Part shown: positions 43,101 through 52,600 of the stretch, piece after piece
Layout of the letters: each line of letters opens with the position of its first letter
Position numbering within the stretch: the first letter of the stretch is position 1
Source of the DNA: Labilithrix sp.
GTDB lineage: Bacteria > Myxococcota_A > Polyangia > Polyangiales > Polyangiaceae
Length of the DNA: 64,000 bases
Assembly: GCA_019637155.1 (NCBI GenBank)
Contig: JAHBWE010000001.1
Location: forward strand, 496,001 to 560,000
Direction of reading: 5' to 3'
The notes under the pieces: generated by a model
Databases searched by the model: none
Seen by the model: only the letters and a program-made list of their open reading frames with translations
Told to the model about the DNA's origin: nothing
Program-made: the position numbers and the translations under genes

Positions 43101-45806
43101 ATGAGCGAAGCCCTCGCCGACAAGAACGCCGCCGCCGACGCAGGTGGTCTCAGCTCCGGCATCGTGAGCATCCCGCTGCCGCGCATCTTCGGACGGCTCT
43201 TGCTCCTGAAGCTCCTCGCCCGCGGCGGCATGGGCGACGTCTACCTCGCGGCGACGACCGGCATCGAGGGCGCCGAGCGTCCCATCGTCGTGAAGACGGT
43301 CCGCCGCGATCACATCCACGACGGCTCGTTCCTCGCGCGTTTTCTCGACGAGGCCCGCGTCCAGTCGCAGCTCAACCACCCGGGTGTCGCGCAGATCCTC
43401 GAGGCCTCGACCGACGAAAACGGTGAACCTTACACCATCGTCGAATACGTGGAAGGACGCTCGCTCGCTGACGTCCGCCACCGCGCGGTGCAGGTCGGCG
43501 TGCGCGTCGGCTGGCCGGAGGCGGTCGCGATCGCGATCGAGATGGGCCAGGCCCTCGCCCACGTCCACGAGCGCGCCGGCTCCGACGGCACGCCGCTCGG
43601 GATCGTGCACCGCGACCTCTCCCCCCAGAACGTGATGGTCGGGTACGCGGGCGAGCTGAAGCTCATCGACTTCGGCACCGCGCGCGGCCACAACCGCCGC
43701 TGCCACACCGTCGCCGGCGTCGTCTTCGCGAAGCCGGGCTACGTCGCGCCCGAGGTCGCGCGGCAGCAGGTCGGCGACGGTCGCATCGACGTCTACGCGA
43801 TGGGCGTGATGCTCTGGGAGCTCTGCGCGGGCAAGCGCCTCTTGAACGGCGACGCGCAGAAGCACCTCGAGGAGGTCGCGGCCGGCAAGTTCGAGGTGCC
43901 GCTCCTCGCCGAGACGCGCGGCATCCCCGCCGAGCTCGACGCGATCATCCAGAAGCTCTGCAAGAACGATCCCGACGACCGCTACGCGAGCGCGCAGCAG
44001 GCGGCGGTCGATCTCGCGCGCGTGCTCTCGCTCGCGCCGGCGGTGAAGGCGGGCGAGCGCGGCGTGCGCACGCGCATCTCGCTCCTCATGCGGCAGCTCT
44101 GGCCGCACGAGCCGGCCCGCCTCCGCGCCGAGTTCGCGAAGCTCCTCAAGCAGGCGCGCGGCCTCCGCAAGGAGCCGGAGACGCCGCCGTCGGAGCGGTC
44201 GCTCCAGCTCGCGGTCGCGCTCGAGAAGTCGGCCGACCCCGACGCGCTCCCCGGCACGCCGTACCGCCTCGGGAAGAAGATCGGCGAGGGCTCGAGCGGC
44301 GAGGTCTACGAGGCGGAGCACACCGAGCTCGGTCGCAAGTACGCGGTGAAGGTCCTCTCCAGCGCGCACTCCTCCGCCGTCGACGCGGTGGATCGGTTCC
44401 GCCGCGAGGCGCGCGCGATCGCGTCGCTCTCGCATCCGAACCTCGTGCGCCTCCACGACTTCGGCAAGTCGCTCGACGGCCGCGTCTTCCTCGTGATGGA
44501 GCTCCTCGACGGCAAGACGCTCGACGCGTACGCCGACGAGGCGCGCCTCGACTGGCGCGAGGCCGCGCAGTTCGGCGTCCAGGCTACGCTCGCGCTCGAG
44601 GCCGCGCACGCGGCGGGCCTCGTGCATCGGGACCTCAAGCCTCACAACCTGTTCCTCACGTCGAGCGGCGAGCTGAAGCTCCTCGACTTCGGCGTCGCGA
44701 TGGCGCTCGCGGACACGACCACCGCCGAGAAGCGGCAGAAGGGCTTCGCGGTCTTCGGGACGCCCGAGTACATGGCGCCGGAGCAGGTCGCGGGCGAGCT
44801 CGTCGACGCGCGTTGCGACATCTACGCGCTCGGCTGTGTGCTCTACGAGCTCGTCACCGGCTCGCGTCCGTTCGAGGGCTCCTCCGTCGTCGTGATGGGC
44901 AAGCAGCTCCGCGAGACGCCGGAGCGGCCGCGCGTGCGCTCCGCCGCGGTGCCGCTCGAGATCGACGCCGTCATCATGAAGGCGCTCTCGAAGTCGAAGG
45001 AGGATCGCTACTCCTCGGCGAAGGAGATGCGCGAGGCGCTCGAGAAGGCGCTCTCCGCGCCGGCGAAGCGCCTCGGCCGCGCGAAGCGGTTCGCGAGCTT
45101 CTCCGCCGTCGTCGCGCTCTCGGCGGTCGGCACCTTCTTCTTCCGCGACCGGCTCGAGGCCACCGCGCAGCACCTGCTCGAGAAGCCGCAGCCCGTCTCC
45201 GTCACGACGACTCTCGCCGCGGTCGAGCCCGCGCCTCCGCCGCCCGCGCCTCCGGCGCCCGAGCCTGAGCCCGCGCCCGCGCCCGCGCCCGCGCCCGAGG
45301 TCGAAGCGCCGAAGCCGCAGGTCGCGGTCGCGGTCGCGCCGCCGAAGGAGGATCTCTCGGACGTCCCGGTGCCGGAGGAGCGGAAGCCGTCGTCGCTCCT
45401 GCGCCGTGCGTCGGCGCATCACGAGAGCGCGGAGGTCCGCACGAAGCTCACCGAGGCGCGGGGGCGCGCGAAGGAGAACCCGAGCGACGTGAAGGCGCTC
45501 CGCACGTGGGCGATGGCCGCGCTCTCGGCGGGCGAGACGCGAGAGGCGCGTCGCGCGGCGGAGGCGTGGGCGGTGCACGAGCCCGGCCCGGAGCCGCGCC
45601 TCGTCCTCGCGGCCGCGTTCGAGGCGGCGCACCGTCACCGCGAAGCGCGCGCCGTCCTCGAGGAGTGGCTCACGAACCACCCCGACACGCCGGAGGCACG
45701 CAAGATGCTCCAACGCCTCGGCGGCGACGCCCCCGCCGTGAAGCCCCGCCGCGGCGGCGCCACCCGCCCGAGCGGCAACGCCACCCTCGAAGCCGAGACG
45801 CTGTAG
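43101..45806 (+). CDS. Serine/threonine protein kinase with two kinase domains and a C-terminal TPR-like region
   Basis: The 901-residue protein carries two complete kinase domains. The first (about 33-290) has LLARGGMGDVYLA, the Lys in VVKTV, GIVHRDLSPQNVMV and LIDFGTARG. The second (about 388-645) has IGEGSSGEVYEAEH, YAVKVL, GLVHRDLKPHNLFL and LLDFGVAMAL, with FGTPEYMAPEQVAG. A membrane helix follows at about 664-682, then a Pro/Ala/Glu linker and an extracytoplasmic TPR-like segment (ALRTWAMAALSAGETREARR). Both domains keep catalytic HRD and DFG. The last 14 codons lie in a 44-bp direct repeat also present at 49350-49393. Confidence 0.93.
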   Translation: MSEALADKNAAADAGGLSSGIVSIPLPRIFGRLLLLKLLARGGMGDVYLAATTGIEGAERPIVVKTVRRDHIHDGSFLARFLDEARVQSQLNHPGVAQILEASTDENGEPYTIVEYVEGRSLADVRHRAVQVGVRVGWPEAVAIAIEMGQALAHVHERAGSDGTPLGIVHRDLSPQNVMVGYAGELKLIDFGTARGHNRRCHTVAGVVFAKPGYVAPEVARQQVGDGRIDVYAMGVMLWELCAGKRLLNGDAQKHLEEVAAGKFEVPLLAETRGIPAELDAIIQKLCKNDPDDRYASAQQAAVDLARVLSLAPAVKAGERGVRTRISLLMRQLWPHEPARLRAEFAKLLKQARGLRKEPETPPSERSLQLAVALEKSADPDALPGTPYRLGKKIGEGSSGEVYEAEHTELGRKYAVKVLSSAHSSAVDAVDRFRREARAIASLSHPNLVRLHDFGKSLDGRVFLVMELLDGKTLDAYADEARLDWREAAQFGVQATLALEAAHAAGLVHRDLKPHNLFLTSSGELKLLDFGVAMALADTTTAEKRQKGFAVFGTPEYMAPEQVAGELVDARCDIYALGCVLYELVTGSRPFEGSSVVVMGKQLRETPERPRVRSAAVPLEIDAVIMKALSKSKEDRYSSAKEMREALEKALSAPAKRLGRAKRFASFSAVVALSAVGTFFFRDRLEATAQHLLEKPQPVSVTTTLAAVEPAPPPPAPPAPEPEPAPAPAPAPEVEAPKPQVAVAVAPPKEDLSDVPVPEERKPSSLLRRASAHHESAEVRTKLTEARGRAKENPSDVKALRTWAMAALSAGETREARRAAEAWAVHEPGPEPRLVLAAAFEAAHRHREARAVLEEWLTNHPDTPEARKMLQRLGGDAPAVKPRRGGATRPSGNATLEAETL

Positions 45807-45808
45807 CG
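45765..45808 (+). repeat. 44-bp direct repeat, left copy
   Basis: The sequence covering the last codons and stop of the dual-kinase gene is repeated at 49350-49393 with 42 of 44 bases identical. One mismatch turns the TAG stop of this copy into CAG in the right copy. Confidence 0.9.
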
Positions 45809-45926
45809 GTTGGAGCTCCGGGCGTCTCGACGTCAGGGTTGACGATCCGAGTCGCTCGGCCCTCGCGCTTTACGTTTCGTTACCTCGGCGGCGGGAAGGC
45901 ATCGCGAGGCTCCAGGTTGGGCTCGC

Positions 45927-46619
45927 ATGGAGACACGATCTCTGCTCGTCACTGGCTGCGTGCTCGCGATCGCATCGTGCGACGGACGGGGGGAGCCCCG
46001 TTCACGTGAGGACTCCTTGGACACGTCGTCGTTGGAGCCATCCCGCGACCGCGCCGACGCGGGCGTTCCCGGCGCGGGGTGCTCCCGCGCCGACGACGGC
46101 GACCGCGATGCATCGACGGACACGAGCGGCGACGGCGGCGACGGCGACGGCGACGACGACGGCGACGACGCTTCGGCCGATGCGGGCGACGACGCTTCGG
46201 CCGACGCGGGCGCGGGCGACTGCGACGCGCCTGACGCGGGCGATGGAGGCGACGACACGCCGCCGTTCGACTGCGAAATGGCCATCGAGGTTGGTCGGCT
46301 TTCGCCGGCGACCTGCGCCGTCGTCGATCCCGTGAGCCATCGCGTCGGCCGCCTGCGCTGGGTGTGCGGCGGCGGACCGGCGCGTCTCGGGCTGGGCGAT
46401 CTCGTGCTCGACGGATCCGTGAACGACGACGTCCTCGAGCTGTCCGCGTGCCGAGAAGATCCGGTGAGCTGGCTCGACGGCCACTACGAGCTCGTGAGCA
46501 TCTCCGCGGATCTCCGCGTCGAGCGCGGATCGCTGTCGTTCTCGCGCGCCACGGGGCTGTCTTGCGCCCGCGCCTTCAATGACTGCAACGCGACCGCCAG
46601 CGTCACGCTCTACCCATAG
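45927..46619 (+). CDS. Asp/Gly-rich repeat lipoprotein (230 aa)
   Basis: A signal peptide with lipobox (VLAIASCDG) is followed by a 70-residue low-complexity Asp/Gly/Ala stretch with a 24-bp tandem repeat, then a C-terminal beta-rich domain with several Cys residues (DCEMAIEVGR, SPATCAVVD, LRWVCGGGP, ELSACREDP, GLSCARAFNDCNA). Exported Asp-rich linkers of this sort are common in myxobacterial surface lipoproteins and may bind Ca2+. The family is not recognised. Confidence 0.7.
   Translation: METRSLLVTGCVLAIASCDGRGEPRSREDSLDTSSLEPSRDRADAGVPGAGCSRADDGDRDASTDTSGDGGDGDGDDDGDDASADAGDDASADAGAGDCDAPDAGDGGDDTPPFDCEMAIEVGRLSPATCAVVDPVSHRVGRLRWVCGGGPARLGLGDLVLDGSVNDDVLELSACREDPVSWLDGHYELVSISADLRVERGSLSFSRATGLSCARAFNDCNATASVTLYP
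46130..46211 (+). repeat. Low-complexity GGCGAC run and 24-bp tandem repeat
   Basis: A run of GGCGAC-type hexamers (46130-46163) leads into two 24-bp copies at 46164 and 46188 (each encoding DDASADAG, one base different). It encodes the acidic linker of the lipoprotein at 45927-46619. Confidence 0.75.
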
Positions 46620-46659
46620 CGAAGGCGAGCGCGGGACTTGGGCGTCGCTGCCGACGTGG

Positions 46660-46914
46660 TCACCTGTCCTCCTCGAACGCCTCCAGCAATGACTCGATCG
46701 CGGTTCCAGTCTGCGTTCTCGGTGTCGCGTCGGCGATGGCGATGCTTTCCTTCTCTGTTGGTCGCAGCGCGAGCGGGCGCGGCTCTGGGATGAGTCGTAC
46801 TACGACGAGAAGCTCGAGCTCGCGGAGCGGCCGGAGGCTCGCCGCTCGTCGCGGGAGCCGAACGACTCGGTCGCCCTGGTCAATTGGGGCAATCGTCCTT
46901 GGAGCGGACCCACC
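46660..46914 (-). pseudogene. Start-less coding-like remnant downstream of the Cys-rich lipoprotein
   Basis: One minus-strand frame ending at 46660 reads IAPIDQGDRVVRLPRRAA, LRELELLVVVRLIPEPRPLA and ATPRTQTGTAIESLLEAFEE, a plausible end of a small globular protein, but it has no ATG, GTG or TTG after the preceding in-frame stop. It could be a truncated gene or chance. Confidence 0.2.
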
Positions 46915-47569
46915 CGCCCTCCCTCACGTTCGTCGGCCAGTTTCCAGGACAGGACGATCCGTCCGTCGGCCCTGACGCGTTCCCCGGTCGGCAGATATCG
47001 GTGGTGCCTCTCGGGGACCGACAGAATCCGCAATCCGGACGCTCGAGGCACTTCCAGCAATCGTCCATGTCCTGACAGGTCAGGACCGTGCACTTTCCGT
47101 CGACGCAGGCTCCGTACGGGGCGGCTTGACACGTGTTGCCGCAGCTCCCGCAGTTGTTCGGATCGGTCGCTCCGTTCAAGCATGTTCCATTGCATTCGAT
47201 GCTTCCGAGCTCCTGACAGGTACCTCTGCACATGACCCCTGCCTGCTTCCGCGTCTTGCAGCACAGGTCGACGCAGCTCGGCGTCCCGCACGACAATTGA
47301 CACTCCGGGTCACATTCATTGGTCGAACGCGTGCATGACGCCCCTTGCGTACCTCCAGTCGACGCGCCGTCGGCTTGGACCGATCCGTCCAGCGCGTCGA
47401 GCGAAACGCACTGACCGCTGGAGCAGACTCGATCGCCCTTGCAATCCACGTCGCGCACGCACCCTTGTTCATGGTTCTCGCTCGAGGTGCAGCCTGCTGC
47501 CAACGTACCGACGAGCGACCCTGCGAGGACGACGACCGGGACGATACGGAGTGACACTTCGAGCGCCAT
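46880..47569 (-). CDS. Cys-rich lipoprotein (229 aa)
   Basis: The precursor has a lipobox (GTLAAGCTSS). The mature protein has more than 20 Cys residues in short modules: QGCVRDVDCKGDRVCSSGQC, ECDPECQLSCGTPSCVDLCC, DPNNCGSCGNTCQAAPYGAC, and WKCLERPDCGFCRSP. The NNCGSCGN element is typical of myxobacterial secreted proteins. It is probably a disulfide-stabilised surface protein of unknown role. The 46620-46879 gap downstream has no gene with a start codon; see the remnant at 46660. Confidence 0.78.
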   Translation of the reverse strand: MALEVSLRIVPVVVLAGSLVGTLAAGCTSSENHEQGCVRDVDCKGDRVCSSGQCVSLDALDGSVQADGASTGGTQGASCTRSTNECDPECQLSCGTPSCVDLCCKTRKQAGVMCRGTCQELGSIECNGTCLNGATDPNNCGSCGNTCQAAPYGACVDGKCTVLTCQDMDDCWKCLERPDCGFCRSPRGTTDICRPGNASGPTDGSSCPGNWPTNVREGGWVRSKDDCPN

Positions 47570-47672
47570 GTCGCGACGATATGGTCTCGGTCGGAAAAGG
47601 CCATGGTCATTCTCCGTGCGTCATGTGAAGTGGGTTCACACCGTGGTGATTGCGATTCACCGGCGCGCGGCT

Positions 47673-48446
47673 CTACAGATCGTCGCGTGAGCTCGAGTCG
47701 CCCCCCGACCGTAAGCGCTCGAGGAGCGCCTCGCGCGTAGAGACGCCATGACGCTTCATGCTGTTCGAGATGTGCTTGCGAGCTGCGTCGAACGAGATAC
47801 CGATCGCCTGGGCGAGCTCTTTCGTCTCGAGCCCGAGCGAGAGGAGCTCGACGCAACGAGTTTCGATCGACTCGTGGCCCGGCTGGAGGACGAGCGCGAG
47901 CTCCCGTTCCGACCGCCGGTGGGCGATGCGGTGGCTGTCGAGCGCGACGCTGAGCTGTGCCGCGGCCGCGCCCAGCAAGCGCCTCTCGCGAGGCGAGAAG
48001 TAGCGGCGCTCGCGGTAGCCGGCGGCGACGGCGAGCGAGGTTCCGAAGAGCGGCCCCGTGAAGAGTACAGCGACGTCCCGCAGGCCCGAGGACTCGAGGA
48101 TCTCGCGCAACCTCGCGTAGCAGCTGAAGTCGCTGAACGTCATCACTGGCGCGTGGCTCGCGAAATTGCGGCGCATCTGGTTGTCCGCACGGCTGAAGGT
48201 GACCAGCTCGTCGACGATCCCGAAGAGGCTATCGGGCATGCCGCGCGCGCAGGGAACGATACGCAGATCGCTCGAAGACGCGCGGCTCGCCGTCGCGATC
48301 GCGGCGATGATGCCCATGTCGGGCCTCAGGATCGGTTCCGCGGCACCGACGATCCCCTCGAGCCATTCGCCCTCGCTCCGGCCGACCTGCCACGCCTCGC
48401 TCAGCAAGCGAAGGACGTCGTCTTCGAGCTCGGAGCCGTCGGCCAT
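47673..48446 (-). CDS. LuxR-type regulator with GAF-like sensor segment
   Basis: ATG 48446 gives 257 residues. The C-terminal helix-turn-helix is CVELLSLGLETKELAQAIGI followed by SFDAARKHISNSMKRHGVS. The N-terminal part (about 20-180) reads as a GAF-type domain (LRPDMGIIAAIATASRASSS, LRDVAVLFTGPLFGTSLAVA, FSPRERRLLGAAAAQLSVAL), similar in layout to the regulator at 28591-29655. It is divergent from a small LuxR-type gene starting at 48563; the 116-bp spacer should hold both promoters. Confidence 0.78.
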   Translation of the reverse strand: MADGSELEDDVLRLLSEAWQVGRSEGEWLEGIVGAAEPILRPDMGIIAAIATASRASSSDLRIVPCARGMPDSLFGIVDELVTFSRADNQMRRNFASHAPVMTFSDFSCYARLREILESSGLRDVAVLFTGPLFGTSLAVAAGYRERRYFSPRERRLLGAAAAQLSVALDSHRIAHRRSERELALVLQPGHESIETRCVELLSLGLETKELAQAIGISFDAARKHISNSMKRHGVSTREALLERLRSGGDSSSRDDL

Positions 48447-48562
48447 TCGTCCTCGTCCGGTCTCGCGAACCGGTACTGCCGCGAGCACCGTGAGCACTCT
48501 ATTCGCCGCACCCTTGGCGCGCCAGGCGGATCGAGTGGGGCTTCTCGGAGAAAGGGGGAGGC

Positions 48563-48823
48563 GTGAACGTCCTCACTCGACGCGTCGAAATGGATGGCAT
48601 GGAGTTCATGGTGATCGAGTGGTCTGTGAACGACGATCGAGCGCTCACGGCGGCGGAGCGGGACGTGGCCAGGCTCGTCGCGAGAGGCGCGACGAACGCG
48701 GAGATCGCGCGTGCGCGCGGGACGTCTGCGCGGACGGTAGCGAACCAGGTCCAGTCGATCATGCGCAAGCTCGAGGTCGCTTCGCGCGTCGGCCTCGCGG
48801 CGGCGATCTCCGGGAGGCGATGA
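48563..48823 (+). CDS. Small LuxR-type helix-turn-helix protein
   Basis: GTG 48563 is preceded by GGGGGAG at 48554-48560, a strong Shine-Dalgarno. The 86-residue protein is almost only a LuxR HTH domain: LTAAERDVARLVARGATNAE, IARARGTSARTVANQVQSIM, RKLEVASRVGLAAAI. It has no sensor domain. Its stop overlaps the next start (ATGA), so it is coupled to the frameshifted regulator that follows. Confidence 0.78.
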   Translation: MNVLTRRVEMDGMEFMVIEWSVNDDRALTAAERDVARLVARGATNAEIARARGTSARTVANQVQSIMRKLEVASRVGLAAAISGRR

Positions 48824-49346
48824 GCCGCCAGCGCACGCGTCGCGCGCGGGGCGACCTCGTGGCGTACGCCGGCGCGCCCCGCGAGAGGACCGACGGCGCG
48901 CTCCTCCAACGCGATCAGAGCGCAGCGAACTTGGAGAAGGCGCTCGCGGCGGCGGTCGTCCTGCGCGCGGAGGCGCATCGCGCTGCGGCGTCCGTCGGCA
49001 GTGAGGCCGTGCTCGAGGCGTGGCGCGGCCTCGTGGACGGGCGATGGTCCATCGTCGAGGGGGTCGAGCTCGACGCCAAGCGCTTCCTCGTCGTGCGTCG
49101 CAACGAGATCGACATCGGCGCGAGTCGCGGCCGTCGTGCACACGAGCGCTCACCGACCTGGAGCGTCGGATCTGCGCGACGACAGCCGCGGGACACTCGC
49201 AGAAGCTCATCGCCTACCAGCTCGGGATTCATATCTCGGTTGTCGCCCGCGGGCTCGGGAGCGCCCTGACCAAGCTCGGCGCCCGGTCGCCGGCCGTCCT
49301 CGCGCGCTGGTTCGCGTGGCTGCCCACCGAGCTCGCGGTCCCTTGA
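48820..49346 (+). pseudogene. LuxR-type regulator disrupted by a frameshift
   Basis: The first frame from ATG 48820 encodes LVAYAGAPRERTD, LRAEAHRAAASVGSEAVLEA, WRGLVDGRWSIVEGVELDAK and RFLVVRRNEIDIGA, and then loses sense near 49125-49140. The next frame (minus one) continues with ALTDLERRICATTAAGHSQK, LIAYQLGIHISVVARGLGSA and LTKLGARSPAVLARW to a stop at 49346. Together they make one regulator with N-terminal domain and C-terminal LuxR HTH. A one-base deletion (or sequencing error, or programmed shift) explains it. No slippery run is obvious. Confidence 0.75.
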
Positions 49347-49349
49347 GCG

Positions 49350-49393
49350 CGCCCGAGCGGCAACGCGACCCTCGAAGCCGAGACGCTGCAGCG
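49350..49393 (+). repeat. 44-bp direct repeat, right copy
   Basis: Second copy of the kinase 3'-end sequence (42/44 identical to 45765-45808), directly after the stop of the frameshifted regulator. It has CAG where the left copy has the TAG stop, so it may preserve the longer ancestral reading frame. Confidence 0.9.
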
Positions 49394-49411
49394 CTACGCT
49401 TCGCGGTGTGA

Positions 49412-49608
49412 CCGCTGAAGGTTCACGACAAGAAGGGCCGAGTCGTCGGTGAGGCGGTGACGAATCCGATCCTCCTCCTGGAGGTGCTCTCCCCGTCGAC
49501 GGAGGACTACGACCGCGGCGAGAAGTTCGCGCACTACATGCGCCTCCCGGTGACAGCGTCACGTTGTGCGGCGCGCTCTTCCTCGTCGACGACCTCTACG
49601 CGGCCTGA
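49412..49608 (+). pseudogene. Uma2 endonuclease remnant
   Basis: An unstarted frame reads KVHDKKGRVVGEAVTNPILL then LEVLSPSTEDYDRGEKFAHY and MRLP, the Uma2 core with its acidic E...D...K residues. The frame then shifts and DSVTLCGALFLVDDLYAA (49552-49608) supplies the family's C-terminus. The N-terminal half and about 25-30 internal codons are missing. The rest of 49347-49667 holds only the direct repeat. Confidence 0.7.
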
Positions 49609-49667
49609 GCGCGGCGTGCTGACCCTTGGAGCCCGCGCGCGCTCCTGCTAGAGCCGGTCCAACGCAC

Positions 49668-52600
49668 GTGCCGCGACGCCAAGACATCGAGAAGATCCTC
49701 GTCATCGGCGCCGGGCCGATCATCATCGGCCAGGCTTGCGAGTTCGACTATTCCGGGACGCAGGGCGCGAAGGCGCTGAAGGAAGAGGGCTACCAGGTCG
49801 TCCTCGTGAACTCGAACCCGGCGACGATCATGACCGATCCCGGCATGGCCGATCGCACCTACGTCGAGCCGCTCGAGTGGCGCACGCTCGAGGCGATCAT
49901 CGAGCGCGAGAAGCCGAACGCGGTCCTCCCCACCCTCGGCGGGCAGACCGCGCTGAACCTCGCCCTCGCGCTCGAAGAGAAAGGCGTGCTGAAGAAGCAC
50001 GGCGTCGAGATGCTCGGCGCGCGCCCCGAGTCGATCGCGAAGGCGGAGGACCGCGCGCTCTTCAAGGCCGCGATGGAGAAGATCGGGCTCACCTGCCCGA
50101 AGGCCGGCGTCGCGCACTCCGTCGAAGAGGCGTGGGCGATCGTGAAGGACACCGGGTTCCCCGCCATCCTGCGGCCCTCCTTCACGATGGGCGGCTCCGG
50201 CGGCGGCATCGCGAAGGACGACTCCGAGTTCGAGGCGAAGGTCGCCTGGGCGCTCGCGCAATCGCCGACGCGCGAGGTCCTCATCGAGGAGAGCGTCCTC
50301 GGCTGGAAGGAGTTCGAGCTCGAGGTCATCCGCGACAAGGCGGACAACTTCATCGTCGTCTGCTCGATCGAGAACATCGATCCGATGGGCGTCCACACCG
50401 GCGACTCGATCACGGTCGCGCCCGCGATGACGCTCACCGACAAGGAGTACCAGCGCCTCCGCGACGCGGCGCGCGCGGTCATGACCGAGATCGGGGTCGA
50501 GACGGGCGGCTCGAACGTGCAGTTCGCGGTGAACCCGGCCGACGGGAAGTTCCACGTCATCGAGATGAACCCGCGCGTCTCGCGCTCCTCCGCCCTCGCC
50601 TCGAAGGCGACCGGCTACCCGATCGCGAAGGTCGCGGCGAAGCTCGCGGTCGGGTACACGCTCGACGAGCTCGAGAACGACATCACGCGCACGAGCGCCG
50701 CGTTCGAGCCCGTCATCGACTACGTCGTCGTGAAGTGGCCGCGCTTCGCGTTCGAGAAGTTCCCCGGCGCGGACCCCACCCTCGGAACGCAGATGAAGAG
50801 CGTCGGCGAGGCGATGAGCATCGGCCGCACGTTCTGCGAGGCGCTCCAGAAGGCGGCGCGCTCGCTCGAGACCGCGCGCGACGGCCTCGTCTCCCTCGTC
50901 GGCCGCGTCGACTACCGCGTGCTCGCCCAGCCGCGGAAGCAGCGCGACCTCGCGATGGAGGCGGCCGAGATCGAGGCGCCGAAGACGCTCCCGCCGCCGT
51001 CGCAGGAGGAGCTCCTGAAGGCGCTCCGCACCGTCGTCCCGATCCCGACCGCGGACCGCCTCTTCTACGTCTTCGACGCGATGCGCGCCGGGATCGGGGC
51101 GAAGGAGATCCACGACCTCACGAAGATCGACCCCTGGTTCCTCGCGCAGTTCGAGCGCCTCGTCCGCGCGGAGAAGGCGATCGCGGCGGGCGAGCTCGGC
51201 CCCGCGCAGATGGCGCGCTACAAGCGGCTCGGCTTCTCCGACGCCCACGTCGCGAAGCTCGCGGGCAAGACCGCGGACGAGGTGCGCGCGTCGCGCAAGG
51301 AGACCAAGACCGCGCCGGTCTACGCCCGCGTCGACACCTGCGCGGCGGAGTTCGTCGCGCACACGCCTTATATGTATTCTACATATGAGTCGGAGAGCGA
51401 GGCGAAGGCGCACGAGGCGAAGAAGGAGAAGGTCGTCATCCTCGGCGGCGGGCCGAACCGGATCGGGCAGGGCATCGAGTTCGACTACTGCTGCGTCCAC
51501 GCGGTGCAGGCGATCCGCGAGCTCGGGTACGAGACGGTGATGGTCAACTGCAACCCCGAGACGGTGTCGACCGACTACGACACGTCCGACCGCCTCTACT
51601 TCGAGCCGCTCACGCTCGAGGACGTCCTCGCGATCTGCGAGGAGGAGAAGCCGGTCGGCGTCATCGTGCAGTTCGGGGGGCAGACGCCGCTCAAGCTCGC
51701 GGTGCCGCTCGAGCGCGCGGGGGTGAAGCTCCTCGGCACCACCGCCGACGCGATCGATCGCGCGGAGGACCGCGGCCGCTTCGACGAGCTCCTCACCAAG
51801 CTCGCGCTGAAGCGCCCGCGCTCCGGGATCGCGACCGGCGTCGACGAGGCCTTCGCGATCGCCGATCGGATCGGCTACCCGGTCCTCGTCCGTCCGAGCT
51901 ACGTCCTCGGCGGCCGCGCGATGATGATCGCGTACTCGCGCGCCGAGCTCGAGAGCTACATCCACCTCGCGGTCGAGGCCGCGCGCGACGCGGGCACGCA
52001 GACGATCCTCGTCGACGAGTTCCTGAAGGACGCGATCGAGATCGACGTCGACTGCGTCGCGGACGGCAAGCGCGCCGTCATCGGCGGCGTCATGCAGCAC
52101 ATCGAGGAGGCGGGGGTGCACTCCGGCGACTCCTCCTCCGTCCTCCCGCCGTACTCGCTCTCGCCCGAGATCGTCCTCAGCATCGAGGAGCAGACGCGCA
52201 TGCTCGCGCTCGAGCTCGGCGTCGTCGGCCTCATGAACGTGCAGTTCGCGGTGAAGGGCGGGGAGATTTACATCCTCGAGGTCAACCCGCGCGCCTCCCG
52301 CACGGTGCCGTTCGTGGCGAAGGCGACCGGCCGGCCGCTCGCGAAGATCGCGGCGAAGGTGATGGCGGGCCGCTCGCTCGACGACCTCGGCGTCAGCGAC
52401 ATGGAGGTCCCGCGCCACGTCGCGGTGAAGCACTCGGTCTTCCCGTTCGCGAAGTTCCCGGGCGTGGACACGATCCTCGGCCCCGAGATGCGCTCGACCG
52501 GCGAGGTGATGGGCGTCGCCGACACCTTCGCGCGCGCCTTCTTCAAGAGCATGCTCGCCGCGGGCCTCGACGTGCGCCAGCTCGCGAGCGACGAGGCGCT

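Noticed and set aside
45765..49393. The 44-bp direct repeat as attachment sites of an integrated element.
   Set aside because: No integrase or recombinase gene lies between the copies, and the repeat does not overlap a tRNA; a recombination or duplication footprint is more cautious.
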